From positions 1,327,001 to 1,391,000 of the forward strand of contig BROG01000046.1 in the NCBI GenBank assembly GCA_030159075.1: 64,000 nucleotides of DNA, written 5' to 3'. Positions within the stretch are counted from its first letter, which is position 1; each line of letters begins with the position of its first letter. Shown here piece by piece: positions 1 through 14,400 of the stretch. Position numbers and translations under genes: made by a program. A model generated the notes under the pieces. It was not told the origin of the DNA, did no database searches, and saw only the letters and a program-made list of their open reading frames with translations. This DNA is from Atrina japonica (taxonomy: Eukaryota; Mollusca; Bivalvia; Pterioida; Pinnidae).

Positions 1-140
1 TGCATTAAACCACATGGATGGCACGTATGTCCGTGCTTCAATCATATAGCTTCAAAAGTTTGCTTTCATTTTTAATTCGCCCTCCCATCTAAGGACAAAA
101 ATAACAAACATTAAACGAGAGCGAAAATTTCCAGGTATAC
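1..140 (+). mobile_element. MITE family T, copy cut by window edge
   Basis: Shares the run 'ttcgccctcccatctaagg' to 'ccaggtata' with the copies at 27102, 40395/41369 and 44248. Only the right part is in the window. Confidence 0.6.
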
Positions 141-147
141 AGTATTA

Positions 148-325
148 CAGTGAAACCTGTATATAGAGGCTACCCAAGGTACCAGAAAATATTGACCTTT
201 ATGTGCAGGTGACCCTTATAGACAGGTTCAATTTAGTTGAAGTATGCAGTCAAGGGACTTGAAAAACCGGCCTTTATATACAGGTAATCCTTATATAGAG
301 GTGGCCATTATAGCAGGTTTTACTG
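148..325. mobile_element. pogo-like MITE, family A
   Basis: TIRs CAGTGAAACCTGTATA and CAGGTTTTACTG, TA on both sides, 178 bp. Same family as 10106-10280 and 30317-30495. The CAGT...ACTG/TA pattern fits pogo/Tc1-type elements (family knowledge). Confidence 0.75.
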
Positions 326-625
326 TATTTTAGCAGTATCTTAGAATGTTACAGTGTTTACACAAAATAAATTAGAAAACCTGACAAACAGAACATTATC
401 TTAACCTCATGAATACATGAAACTGTTTGAAAATACATTAATCACTTCAAATTCATTGTCATTTGAATTCATTTGGGAAATTTCGACTACAAATTTATAG
501 GTGAAAATACATTTTTTGCATTGCAAATGGGTCCTTATTTTGGCCCCCTACGATAGGGTAGAAAATCCCTGATTATTTTAATAGAGAATTACATTACACT
601 AATACAATATAATATAAAAACTTAC

Positions 626-677
626 CTATTGACAGCAATTCATCTGTTAAAGTCAAAGCCTGTTTTATATTTCCTTG
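626..677 (-). CDS. P4HA: P4HA exon 5
   Basis: 52 nt, too short for an ORF list. Acceptor GTTCTTTTTTCAG, then QGNIKQALTLTDELLSI and one base, donor ATAG|GTAAGT. It matches the family sequence that follows LDYLSYAVYQ (QGDLDKALLLTKKLLEL in vertebrates), the end of the TPR-like domain. The next exon is not in 1-620. Confidence 0.9.
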
Positions 678-3600
678 CTGAAAAAAGAACAAATTACATC
701 AGATACAAATAAATGCTTTTGCCATTACTTATTGAAAAGAATCTCCATAGATACAGAAAAAAATTAGTAGAATTTCATTATGTCCCGATTTTAATTGATA
801 GAAAAAAAAAATGTTAATTAAAATTTCGGTTAACTCGAATTTCAGATATCTCAAAATAATAGAGGTGGTTCTGTGAATTTTGAGATCACGGTATTCCACT
901 GTATCTTACTTTCATTTCACAAAAAGTAAGATTTTTTTTGCTTGTGATTCTGTTACCATTCAGAATTTAATTATTTGCATATTGTGACTTGAATCAATAA
1001 ACTTATTTCAGGACATAGATGGACTCACTATTTTATAACTACTGTATTACCTCCCCTCACTATATTGTTACCTTACAGACCAATGTTTTATGATAATAAC
1101 AATATATGGGGTTTTGATTACTTCCCCTTATTCAATTGATACAGACTACACAAGTACCTGTACTTAACCCATTTACCCCCTAAAGACACATTTAGATTGG
1201 TCTAAGTCAATGATTTACAGAAGCATCCACTGTTTTTAGGGTTTAATTAGTTAATGATGCAATCTGTTCATATGGTTTACTTGTAAATAATTTCATAAAG
1301 CAATGTAATTATTTACCTTTACCTATAATGTTTAACATAATATATTTATGACCCAAATAACAAATATATATATGATTACCTCAATTATTAAACAGTTCTT
1401 AAAAAGTGCCATTTTTTCCATTCAGAATCTGCCATTGAACTTTTTTTTTATAAAAATTGAAATAAAGTAGATCTGAATCTTGTCTTCAAACAACTTGAAA
1501 CAAGACCTTCATCTTTAATCATATCTTCTGTCTTGCTTGATGATTTGTCCAAGCTGTCTTGATTTAATTATCAATGTAGATGCGATACATCGATTCCTAC
1601 AGAGTCCTTTATTGTGATGTATTTTGTAATAAACTGAAGTTATAAATCACCATACACAACTAAATGTCAAATACAGCACACATAACATTTATGTTTCAAT
1701 TAAGTTTGGGGCCTCTGAGGGGGAGTGGTAAGATCATTTGTTTAATTGGTGTTATACATCACACCCAGCAATTTTACAGTGCCAGATTTTAATGGTGGAG
1801 GAGATAACTCTGTTACAATGTATCTGAGATTTCATTTGAGACCACCAGCCTTCTTCAAGTAAACTGACAAACTCTCTGATAAAATCAGTCCGGCGGGGTT
1901 TGAACCCATGTTGACTGGAACTTCATAGTGAGGGACTTCATAGTCTAAAGTACAATGCTCTAATTATTTTTCAACGGAGACCCCCTGAGTAGTCAGAATG
2001 CCATGCTTTAGATCATGAAGTTTCCCACTTTAAGATGACATGGGTCAGAGACCCACTGGAAGCTAACCAATACAATGAGTAGGCCAGTTTACTTCAGGAA
2101 GGCCAGTGATATTTTCCTGAGTAAATTTGTAACCATATTTTCTCCTCTGCCTTTAAAATTGGTCAATCATTTAATAAAATTTGTTTAATATTACTTATCT
2201 AAGAGATAAGATTTTCAGACAGTCTCTTAAAAATGAAAATTATTCCACTGAAAGATAATGGTTTTAAATACTTGTTGTTCACCGATATTAATTGTGCACA
2301 TATCAAAATGTACTTGTTACATATAAACTACAATTAAGTCATAAATCAATGGTAAAATTCTAAAGGGAAATGAAGCTTTAAAAAGTCTAAAGGAAGACTC
2401 AAGAACAGTCTCCTGATCACTTTGATTCATAAAGTAAAAATAAGTCAACCAGTTATTTAATGCAGCTATCAAAATCACAATTTTATCTCTCTCTAGTTTA
2501 AGTACATGTAAAAGCACTGGGTAAGACATATTTATAGCTAACAATCTGTGTGGATGCTAAAACATTTACAGCTAAAACCCTAAAATCTAAAATAAAAGAA
2601 CTGGTTCGAGATAGCAAATCCATAACTTTCAATAATGTTGATCTATCAGTCTAATAAAAATCTGATAGATTAATATAGGAAAGAATTACAACCTGTGAAC
2701 GTATGTGTACTTGCAGGCCTTTTTCAGTCAAGTTTGGGAAAATGCCATTGTCAACACAATTGGGAATTCTTGCATGACTTTGAGTCAAATTGTTAAAAAT
2801 TGTTTGCACACATGGAAATCTAATTGTAATGGAAACTTTTTTTAATGCATTTCCCCTTACATTAATTCAATTTTCATTTCGGTCATGGCCTCAACACCAA
2901 ATTGGGATTTTTTTTCCATCAAATTGGCAAAAACCTCATGTTTTCTGCATTGGGAATGGGGCCAAAATTTGGCCCAGTGGAAACTATAGAAAAAGGTCTG
3001 ACTTAGTAATCCAATGTAACTTACCATGAGATTTGAGTATGCTAAATAGTCTAGTACAGCTGAGCGTAATACAGTTTTGTTTCTCTCATCAACTTCCTTT
3101 TCCAAAGCCTCATTCATCCACTTTGAACAGTGGAAATAGTCTTTCTGTTGATAGGCATATCTGCCTATTTCAAAACAGTCATGAGCTGGAAGGGGGACAA
3201 ATTGTTCAATAATGGTACAGTGGTGACACAACAAATGAACACAGGATTTAAGTTACAACTTCTTTGTTGCCAAAATGCACCACATGCTTCAATTTCTGTT
3301 TGGTTAGTATTGTTCCACAAATTTCTAAATTTATAGGAAAATCTATCATTTCAACAGTCCGTAAGCTAATACTTACCTGAAATGATGTTATGGGACGAGA
3401 AGTCCTGAGACACTATAAATGCTATTTCCCTCCATGAAGCTGTTCTTACCTCCTTTAAATAATGCACTCATTGTATACATGCACAGAATTTTTTTATTGT
3501 ACATTTTGTTCATTGTGTACATACTAATGAGTCTTATACTATATACATAAGTCATATATTGTAATTTGTATACCTAAAATCTGGTAGACAATCTGTATAC

Positions 3601-5351
3601 CAATAGTAAGTTCCATAGTTATATATATCTACTTGTATTAACAAGTAGGTCCTACAGCCTACGTACATAATTTACTATGTATATCTAAATCCTAAATTGT
3701 ATACTTATGATCTACATTGTATATCTAAGTCCAACATTGTATATCTAAGTCCAACATTGTATATCTAAGTCCAACATTGTATATCTAAGTCCAACATTGT
3801 ATATCTAAGTCCTACATTGTATATCTAAGTCCAACATTGTATATCTAAGTCCAACATTGTCCTAAAATATATAATTAAGTCCTACATTGTATACCTAAAT
3901 TAATTCTACATTGTATATTTAAATCCTACATTGTATAATGTCCTTCACTGTATCTGTAAACCCTACCTGAGTAAATAAATAATATAATATACATAACTTC
4001 AACTCAACATAAAAATGCTACACTGTATAGTAACAATTTTTTCATATTGAAATATATTATGTACCTAAGTTTAGCTTGTATAAATCTATAAACAGTTGCA
4101 CTGGTATTTAGTAATAAAGTCCTGTTTATATCAGACTTACCTTGAACTCTATTATAGTAAACTTTAATTGTACCTTCAATATACTTCAAGACCTACCAGT
4201 AAATAAGGCCAACCTGGTATTTGTAAAAAAAAAATATTTAGTCAGACCTATCTGGTATATTGTATACTAAGACCTACCTGGTCAACTGCACAATCATACA
4301 CACACCTTGTAAGGGACATAGGTCCTGTCTTATATACATAAATCTTACCTTGTATAGTTGTATACCGTAATATACAGGTATATATAAATACTAAAGTGAA
4401 TATATTCTATACATTAGTCCTACCTTGTATACTGCAAATGCCAGGTAGTCAAGGATTTGTTGACGTTGTATCGACTTATTTTTTTCATCATTCAATAATC
4501 TGAGAGCTTCATCCATCCATAACGAAGTGTGGTAGAAATCTTCATCATTGTAGCTTATTTTACCCAGCTCAAAGCAATCAGATGCTGAAATTATAATCTG
4601 GTATATGCAAACATGATGCACAAATGCAATCAATGGATTTCTTCAACACACATCCCTTCTTTTTCTTTGTTGCTCTCAAGTCTATGTTTGCTCTCTCTCT
4701 CTTTCTAATGCATACACACTTTCTCCCAAGTATTCAAACTATTCTGTGTTCCCATGCTCTCTCTCATGCATGCATATGCATTTTCTGCTGTCAGTAAGGT
4801 ATACATGTACGTCAAACAACATGGCTATTAAACAATAAAGCAATAAACCAAACATCTGAAATTACAGAATTCATTTAGTTATCTCTATCAAATTAAATTC
4901 AACTTTTTAAACATTTTTTGTTCTTTTTCTTTTTTTTCTAATTTTTAAACTACCATAAACATGACAAAAACAAATGTCATTAACTCATTAATTCAAAGAT
5001 TAGACTAAGATTAGAGAAATGTATTTTTTCATTACATAAGATATAACACTTGCAGAATAATTCATAATAGACAGATATTAAGAGTATTGAATCAGCAGCC
5101 TATAGCCTAGTTTCCATCTGTTTTCTTACACCATGTACTTATTTGGATAACTTCAAAATTGTGATATAGAGACATGTGTATCTGGTTTATTGCTTCATGT
5201 TTAATAAATAGATCAAAACTATCTATGTCGTTAATTGGTGAAATTACAATAAGCAAACATGCAAATTTCAATATGCACTTTCAAAAACATATACATGTAC
5301 AAAATTAGACACTATATGTTTCCCCATAAATATATGTATACAATATATATA

Positions 5352-5431
<80 letters not shown>

Positions 5432-8400
5432 CTGAATTTGTATCAAGCAAAACATATTCACTCAGAATAGCCAAAACAGTGAAGCATGCATGTCAATATC
5501 AAAATTAAAAAAATATATCTAACACTGGTACATTTAAGTTCAAACTTATTACACTGTTAACACTTTAAAACAATTAAAAAACCCAAACAGTTTTGGAATA
5601 AAAATTGAAATTCCAAAACAGTTTTGAATATTTTATGTTTTAGGTTTTAACTGAAATTTCAGTTATCTAAAATTCAATTTTAGATAATTGGAATTTAAAT
5701 TAAAACCTAAAACATCAAATATTTAAAACTATTTTGGAATTTAAATTTCTTAGATTTTTTATAAAAAATCTAAAATATCAAATACTGTATGTAAAACCAT
5801 TTTTGAATTTCAGATTTTTAACCAAAAACCTGATGTATCAAATATCCAAAATCATTTAGAGTTTTTGAGTTCCAAAAACTTAAACAATGTATTTAAGCAT
5901 CGGAGAGATTGCAATCCAATCCATGAAATTGTAAGAAAACTTATGACTATGGTACTGCAATCCTCATTAGACAAGCACTACATGTACATGATTCAGCATT
6001 TTCTGTATCATTTAATTTAAAAAAAAACTCAAAGCATCTAAGTCGCTATACCCTTTTTCATTTACGTGCGTCTTGATTTGTATTTTAATTTTCATAATAA
6101 TGCATCTGTAAGTTTTTACTAATTAGTTAATGAATGGTAGTTGTAAGGAAAGGCAAAGGTAATTTCCAGGTTTCCCTGCGTATGGAACTAGTGGCCCATT
6201 GGGCCTTAAAACAGTCACCTGAGAACACTGTGATTACGGTGACAACATGCTGATCATTGGTTCAAGAGAAGACTTTTTAAAACAAAAGGGGAATATTGAC
6301 CTGACAAATTCTGTTCTATTGACCTATTTGTAGATCTCAGCATGCCAAACTTTTTGTTTGTTTGCTTCTTTCACTTTGTCTCTACCAATTATACTTTTTA
6401 AGTTAAAAGCCAAAAACAGTCAAAACATACAAAAATTGCTTTAAAGGGGAAATAACTTACACAAGGGTCAACCTGACAATTTCTGCCCTGTTGCCTTTTT
6501 TGTAGATCTTTGCAAGCTAAACATTTTTGATATTTTAGGTTTTAGTAAAAATTTCAATTACCCGGTATCTAAAATTCCAGAGCGTTTTGGATTTTTGAAG
6601 TGTTAACATAAGTGTTACACTGGCCATATAACTACAAGGTAATACTTTTAAAGATACAAGATACAATACATTGTGTAATATATTTTTACAAGGCCATATT
6701 TCAGAGTCTGTTTACAGAACCCATTCCCAATGCGAAAATTATATTTATTTTCCCCTAAAATATGCAAAAATAAAGAATAAAGTTTTTTCAAATAAATATT
6801 TCAAACAAGTTTATCTGTTTTTGTTAAAATATTTATATATTCCTAATTTTTCAGACCCCAGATCCAGAATTTAGGAGGAAGGAAATTACTAATATCTACA
6901 TTTACATGCGCAAAGGTACATGTATGTACAGTAAAACCTGTGTTTAGTGGAGAGTTGCTGGACTAATTAAATTGTCCATTATAGAGAGGTGTCTGCAGAA
7001 TGAAGGATGACCATTCACTGCTAAAACATTCATACATATAATCAATGCAGTTGTTCTTATAATGCAATGTAAGGAAATAAATATCAAGCAAAAACACAAA
7101 ATTAAAGACTGTAAGAGTGTTTCTCAAAATAGAAGTTGGGACATACAGCTTAGTGTGAAATTGCAATAGAAGTCGATCATAGGAAGAGTGTCTGCTAATT
7201 CAAGGTTAAAAAATAAGGAAATTATGCATATTGGGGCCAAAAACTTTGTCCGTTATCTGGGTAAGGGAGGTGTCCTTTCATTTACAAAAGAAGCTAGTAT
7301 TCTTGTATAACAATGTACATGTACATGTAGATCAGGACCTAAACTAACAGTCCGTTATCAGAGGGTGTCCACTGATTTAAGGTGCCCGTTATGACAGGTT
7401 TTACTGTATTCATGAATATTCATGTGCATGTAGATATGCACAATGGCTTCAACTACTGTGTTTAAGTTAAATGCAAAAGAATCTAAGAAAAATTATGTCT
7501 AACCAACTGACCTACATGTACTTCTAAAAACCTGGGTTAGACACATCAGACAGATAATTTGTTTAATGACTGTCTGACATATATGCAGGTCAAATTTTAT
7601 ATAAACTGTACAGCAATTTAAGATGTTCTAAAAAATGAAATGATCTGCAAGATAACAATATTTAAGTGCTCCGTACAATATGTGGAATGCAAACCATCAA
7701 TAGATACATGTAAATATGAAGACAAACAATGCATACAACAATAACACACAAAATGTGCTCTTCAAAGAATTTCATAAAATTTTAATTTTCATTTTATTAT
7801 CATAAAATAATTATAAATTAAGTCAAGAATATAATTTCTTATGTTTTAAAATTTTTGTCCCATGTTAAGATGCATGGGTTGAAAATGTGCTAAGGCATCT
7901 GTAAGACTCTTTGTGAGATGATTTATATCATCTGTATCATATATAATACAAAAACAGAAAAATGAAGAATTTAATTGGCTAATAAGTTAAAAAATGTATT
8001 TACATTGATTTTTTTTAAAAGTCAACATACTGTAGTAATGTTTAACTAGTCAAGTATCAATTTTAAAAAAAAGTTTATGTAAAATATTAAATATTGACCT
8101 AATTACCAAACGATCTGTAAAGCACACCTTTAAAATCTCAAAAGCAAAATTCAAACTTCAATGAAATGATAAAAAATATGGAAACTGACAGACATGCACT
8201 TGACATTCAATATGACATGACTATCAACTTTAATTTATGTTAATACATAGCAATAACTGCATGTACAATTTACAACCTTTTTGATGATGCACAAGTTTTA
8301 TTTACCAGTATTTTCATTTGAACAAAGTGAAAGCACACAAGTTTGGGTTGCAGTTCAATCATAAAAATGGTCACAAGATGTTGTGATTCGTAATTAGTAT

Positions 8401-11400
8401 GTAGATCTGCAGGTAATCAGGGATCATAGAGATAAATATTTGTACAAAATAAAGTCTTCTTAAGATTGTTTTAATGAGCAATAACTCTACACAATCAATA
8501 TGTCAGTGGTTAGTTTATCTATGTTAATCATCATTAAACTGCATTTTTGTGGTTTGTTGATAACTTGTATGTGCTCACGCAATAATCAGGAATACTTTCC
8601 TATTGAAATTAATCAGTGCTTCAATAAATACCTGGGTGGCTAATGGTTTTATCTTTTTTGTCAATTAACATTAAACAATAAAAACTTGCATGATCAAGTT
8701 ATACACAAACAATAAACACAGTGAAATGTGAATCAAGTAACTGAAAAGTAAATATTCTACTGTAGTCCAGTACAGCAACACATAATATTTGACATTGCAA
8801 ACAAAAGGGACGAGAGGTGTGTAGTCTACTGTAGCCATTTTGTATAAGGCATACATAATATATGACAGTGTATGACTGGGCCCTGGGTGAAGCATGTTCT
8901 ACTGTAGCCCTTTACATAATGTTATATCTGATATTGCATACAAAAGGGATGAGAGGTGTGTGTTGTACTGTAGCCATTTTTTATGAGGCATACATAATGA
9001 TATCTGACAGTGTATCAGACTTTCAGTGCAGTCAGTATTGTAGCCATTTTGTATGAGGCATACAGCAGGGGTGATACATGTTCTACTGTAGCCATTTTGT
9101 ACGAGACATACATAATGATATCTGACAGTGTACAACAGGGTCCCAGGTGATGCATGTTCTACTGTAGCCAATTTTTAGCTGACCACATATGGTACATCAC
9201 CATGTACAACAGGGGATTTAGAGATGTGTGTGCTTACAAAATACATGTACCCTTTTCACTACCTAGCACATGTAATGATTATAAGCATATGATACATACC
9301 TGACATTGTATTACTCTCCAAGCCTCCCACCATTCCTTTAGCTAAATCATCAGTATTTAATTTATAGGTGTCTTGTAGTCGAAGAAGAGCTGCAACTGCA
9401 CCATTCAGATCTTCATAATTTGGTAAATACCCTTTCAACTCCTCTATTTTCTGGTGCACAGCTGTAAATTTAGGGATTTTAAAATATCTGTAGTGTTATA
9501 TTAATATATCTTATTTGTCAAGATATAATATTACATCTTTAACAATCTATATATGTATAATTAATAAGTATTCATATTTCTTTTTAACATCATCTTTCCC
9601 TTATCATTTACAGAGTAGAAAATTTACAAAACCTCAGTCAGAACATTTGATATAAAGTTATTAACATATATTCTATAATGTCTTTTTGAAATTATGGCAA
9701 AAAAATTTGAGATTTTCTATGAAACAATCTGAAAAAAGTTAAATAAGAGGTGATCTTTGGTATACATGTAGTTTGGGAACATCAATATCTAAACTTGGTC
9801 ATCAGAAGAAAATATGAAAAAATAGAAGTCTAGCAGGGAGGTTAAAGAAATTACCATTTTCTGTGTCGCCTTTGAGTAATGGTGCTGTAGAATGGTCCCA
9901 ATCTATAGTAAACCTTTTGACATACAGATAGGCATTTACAGGGTTGGCCAAGTAATTCTTCTTGCTCTCCAATACAGAAAGACTGTGGTGCTCAAAATCA
10001 TCAGCGACACTGAAAATATATAAATTTATACAGTTGTCCATGTTAAAACTGTTGGTGTTTTGTACCAATCGCACTGACAGTATGGTACTTTTTAAATTTT
10101 AACTACAGTAAAACCTGCTATAGCAGCAATCTCTATACATGGATTGTTTATAAAGGCCAGTTTTTTCAAGTCCCTTGACTGCATACTTCAACTAAATTGC
10201 ACCTGTGTATAAGGGTCACCTGCACATAAAGGCCAATATTTTCTGGTTCCTTGGGTGGCCCCTATATACAGGTTTCACTGTATATGTAGTCGAGACAGAT
10301 TTATGTTTAGCCCTCCTAACTGAATTTTGAAAAACATGTTGTTAGGTACAAAAAGAATTTTTCAGTTGTCAACTTCTGGTGTTTCTAAATGAAGAGCCTG
10401 AAGGAAGAGCCCAAATAATGCAAAAACATTGCTTATGTAAATCTATCCTTTCAGGTCAGATTGGAGGGGTAACCAATGTCCATGTACATGTATACATGTA
10501 CTAAGTAATCAAAGAAACATCTTTTTAATGTCTAAAACAGGTATACCACAGGCTACATGTATTGCTGTGACGCTGAATCCAGAAATTTATCAAAGGTCAA
10601 GGTAACAGCAAAATCGCTGTCTAAACATGCAAATGGTACTCTACTAGATGATGTGTTAAAATATGTATTACATATAATTGCAGGCTTGAAATTAACTCTT
10701 GTTCCTAGGTGGCCCCACAGGGCCAATACCATAAAATTCTGCTGGCTTCATAAAAAATCTAGTGGCCAACAATAAAAAAATCAACAGAAATTTTTTCATT
10801 GTTAATAACTTGAATAAACTTTAACAAGCCCACATTTTCATCATTTTAGTATTTTAAAACATTTATTTCGGTACATGTAAATGTGAATAAAAAACAGTTA
10901 CAGTATATTTACATTGTACATAGGCATGCAGAGAGCATTTCTTTTCTGAATTTCTACTGGACACCAAGGCCGGTTCTGTTGAGAAATTTACTAGCCCAAT
11001 AGATTGTACATGTATTTTACATGTATTCACTGGCTACAGGAGACCACTGCTAATTTCGAACCCTTAACTGAACATAAACCAAATGATGTAGTAAAATACA
11101 TAACATTTGTTTTGCTCTGATAAGTTAATTAAACTGTCATTCTAATCTGAATTTGAATACATTCAATGCATGATCATATTCTATCGGATTGATATATAGC
11201 ATCCATTTTTGCATTTTTGTGCAATCTTCAATATATTCAAATTACAAAACAATAAGTACATTGTGTTTAGAATAACACTCTTTTAAATCGTTGCCTTGTT
11301 ATACATACATTTTTGTATGATAAGAGACTTTATAAAAACTATTCCCAATTTATATGATTGTCATATAGGGATTATGTTCTTCATTATCAAACTAATAATT

Positions 11401-14400
11401 TGTAATATGTCATCTTTTAGGTTAACAATAGGTACATGTACATATACATGTACATGCATCTTAGTACAAATGTGTGAAATCTCTTAAATTGATATGCATG
11501 TACACATTTTCTAACAAAAAGTTGTTCAATTGCACATCACTAACCAAACCTTTTCATTTCCTCTGTAATAAAGCTTCGCAAAGCTAAAATAGAAGTGCTA
11601 CATAAATCTAGAAGATATTACCATTTTACAGTAATTTGATGGATTATTGATAGAAAACCAATTTGCACATTATTACTCTATCCCTGTAAGAGTTCCCTAT
11701 TAGAAAACTGTCATGACACATAATGAATTTGTTCTTAGCTGACGAAAATGTGCAAAGAGGCGGATATTATCCTTGTTAAAGAGGAAATTAAGTTGTAATT
11801 TGAAAAAAAAAAACAATGAATCTAGATAAATAATTAAAAATCCTTTGGTAAACCACACAACTGAACATGCAATTTCAAAAGTTCTGCATTATGCATATAA
11901 GTTATGTCCGATTGGATTTTTTCCCATCAAAATTATCCCACAAAAAGATCCTATTTTTACCGAAATACAGTAGTGTTTCATTGTGATAAATTATTTAGAA
12001 TGTACATGTATACAATATATTTAAAAATCTTTCAAATGAAGTTTCATTTCAAAAATTAAATTACACCTGTGTACAAACCTATAATTCAAGACAAATCTAG
12101 CTACATCAACCAAATATTAACAATGACAAGGTTATTCAACAAACTTAGTTATCTCAATGAATCACCTCTTCTCTTTTTCCCCGCTTCTTTGATTTTCAGG
12201 ATCAAATGATTTCATGCACCCTGATTTCCAGTCATAAACCCTTCCTTTATACAATTAACAAAAACATTTTTTAATAGACTGCGCTGGATAGCTTTAAATT
12301 TGTACACCATCACCACAATAAACACATTACCTATAACTATACATTTATGAAAAGATACCTGTAAATAGAACTTGCCTGTATTTTGAAAATGTATTATGAA
12401 TAATTAAAAATCTTATTTATAAATGGATAATAAAGAATCAGATCTCGGATACAGATTTCCTTTCCTTTTTATTTGTTAAATGATGTAAGATTACATGAAC
12501 ATTTAAAAAAAATACAATGTATTAAAGACTTACATGTATACATGTGTATGAAAACCATGGTCAAAGTCTGTACACCAAATTTGGAATTTTTTTCATCAAT
12601 TTGGGAAAGGATAAATGCTGCAGTACAATTAACAACAGCAGACAGGTAAGTTAAAAATATATGGCATTTCACCTAAATCAGATGTTGTCTCCATATGAAT
12701 GAACATGAGATCCAAATGGGCCTAATTAGCTCACCTGAGAATAATCTACAGATGTGGAAAGAAGACCAAGAAGAATATGAAGGCTGGCTGACCTGACCAA
12801 AACAAGAAATTGTTTCCTATAAAGTTTTGTTAAAATTCCTTCATTGGCTTCCAAGAACAAGCTGACCATGTGAAAAATACCCTCATTCTTTTTGCAGTCA
12901 TAAGAAATTCATAAAAATTTCTAAAAATTACAATTGATATGCCAATTTCTACAAAAATACAAACTTGAATCATACATGTATATCCATGTATACAGATCAC
13001 TTGGATGTGGTACCTTCTGGAACCTATTTTGACCCACCCTGGGCCGATCTGGCTGAAAAATCCAAACTTGTTAGAGGACCTTGAGTACATGCTTCTTGTA
13101 AAGTTTCATCAAAAGCCCTTTACTGGTTTCAGAGAAGATGTCAAAAATGTGTAATGTTTATCGATGGATGATCAGACTTACGGACATGAAGTGATCACAA
13201 TATCTCACTTAAGCCTTCAGCTCTAGTAAGCTAAAAATTCCTCATGATAAGTAAAATGACCATAAAATAAACAAAGAGTGCATCAGAAAACTATGTGCTA
13301 CATGTGACGGATATATTGTACTGTAAGTAGATTGCTTTTGCTACATGTACATGTAGAATGAAATTTTACTTTTGAAAAAATACAATGTGCACGTATAATG
13401 TTGATCAATACATATTCCATTTGTGATATTATATAGACCACAAAATAACACAGATGTGACCATTCAGGTTACGGAGGTTACATCAAATACAAATCACTTA
13501 ACCTCCTTTTTGTTCTCTGTGAATTTCATTTTTAAGTCTTCATTAATGCTATCATAACCTGCAGGTTACAGTCGTTCCCTTTATTTTTCTGTTATTTTGA
13601 AGCCTGTTATATATATACAATTTACATGCAACAGTATACAGAAATCTATGCAACCACCAACACACAGTGACTGATGAAAGGTAAACTGATGCCAAAATTG
13701 CTTGTAAATGTGACTAAGTTGTGCAAACTATGGAATGATGTGCAAATGACAATTATCCTTTCATCAAATGCAGAGCTAATTTTGCTTCTGCATTCAAAAT
13801 GTATATTTAAGCCAAAATAAGAAAGGTAAATTTAGCACACTCTACTAGGGCTGTCATTGATGAGAAATTCTATATCGATAAGTAAAAAGTATCGATATAT
13901 GGATAAATCAAATAATTTGATACTTCTATGAATGCATTTAAAATAAATAGATTCATTGTAATATTTAGTTGTTTTATTATATATCTGACCATCTAAACAT
14001 GAAAAAAGCAAACATTGCAAGGAAAACATCATTTATTTGAATAAAATGAACAATTAGTGAAAAATATAACATTCAATATCATCAAGTAAAACAAATGGAA
14101 AATTTTGCAAATTGTAAAAGAAAATACATCCTGTGAAATGCATAATGAAATGTATCGATACTTTAAAAGTGTATCAATTATCGTATCAAAACAATTTGTG
14201 TATCGATATATTGATATCGAGTCTATCAATGACAGCCCTACACTCTACAACAGTACAGTATATACATGTATATGTATTATATAATATTATGTACTAAAGT
14301 TAATCTATATGCAAATAAACATTAAGTGCACACAGAAAAGTTTATTTATGAACATTACTCCCCAGATATGTTTACTTTAAATTTAACATAATTAAATACA

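Larger units (their letters stand above)
4585..9299. other. P4HA intron between exons 3 and 4a
   Basis: Non-coding. It contains a (TA)n tract at 5343-5428, a pogo-like element at 6929-7406 and a minisatellite at 8757-9230; a 'ggcccattgggcc...cacctgag' dispersed repeat fragment lies near 6190-6500. Confidence 0.6.

Noticed and set aside
2317..2544. Minus ORF as a third P4HA alternative exon
   Set aside because: No DCFE or LDYL motif, and no matching splice sites or 161-nt length.
8899..9171. 90-codon minus ORF with repeats
   Set aside because: Translation of the 72-bp minisatellite.
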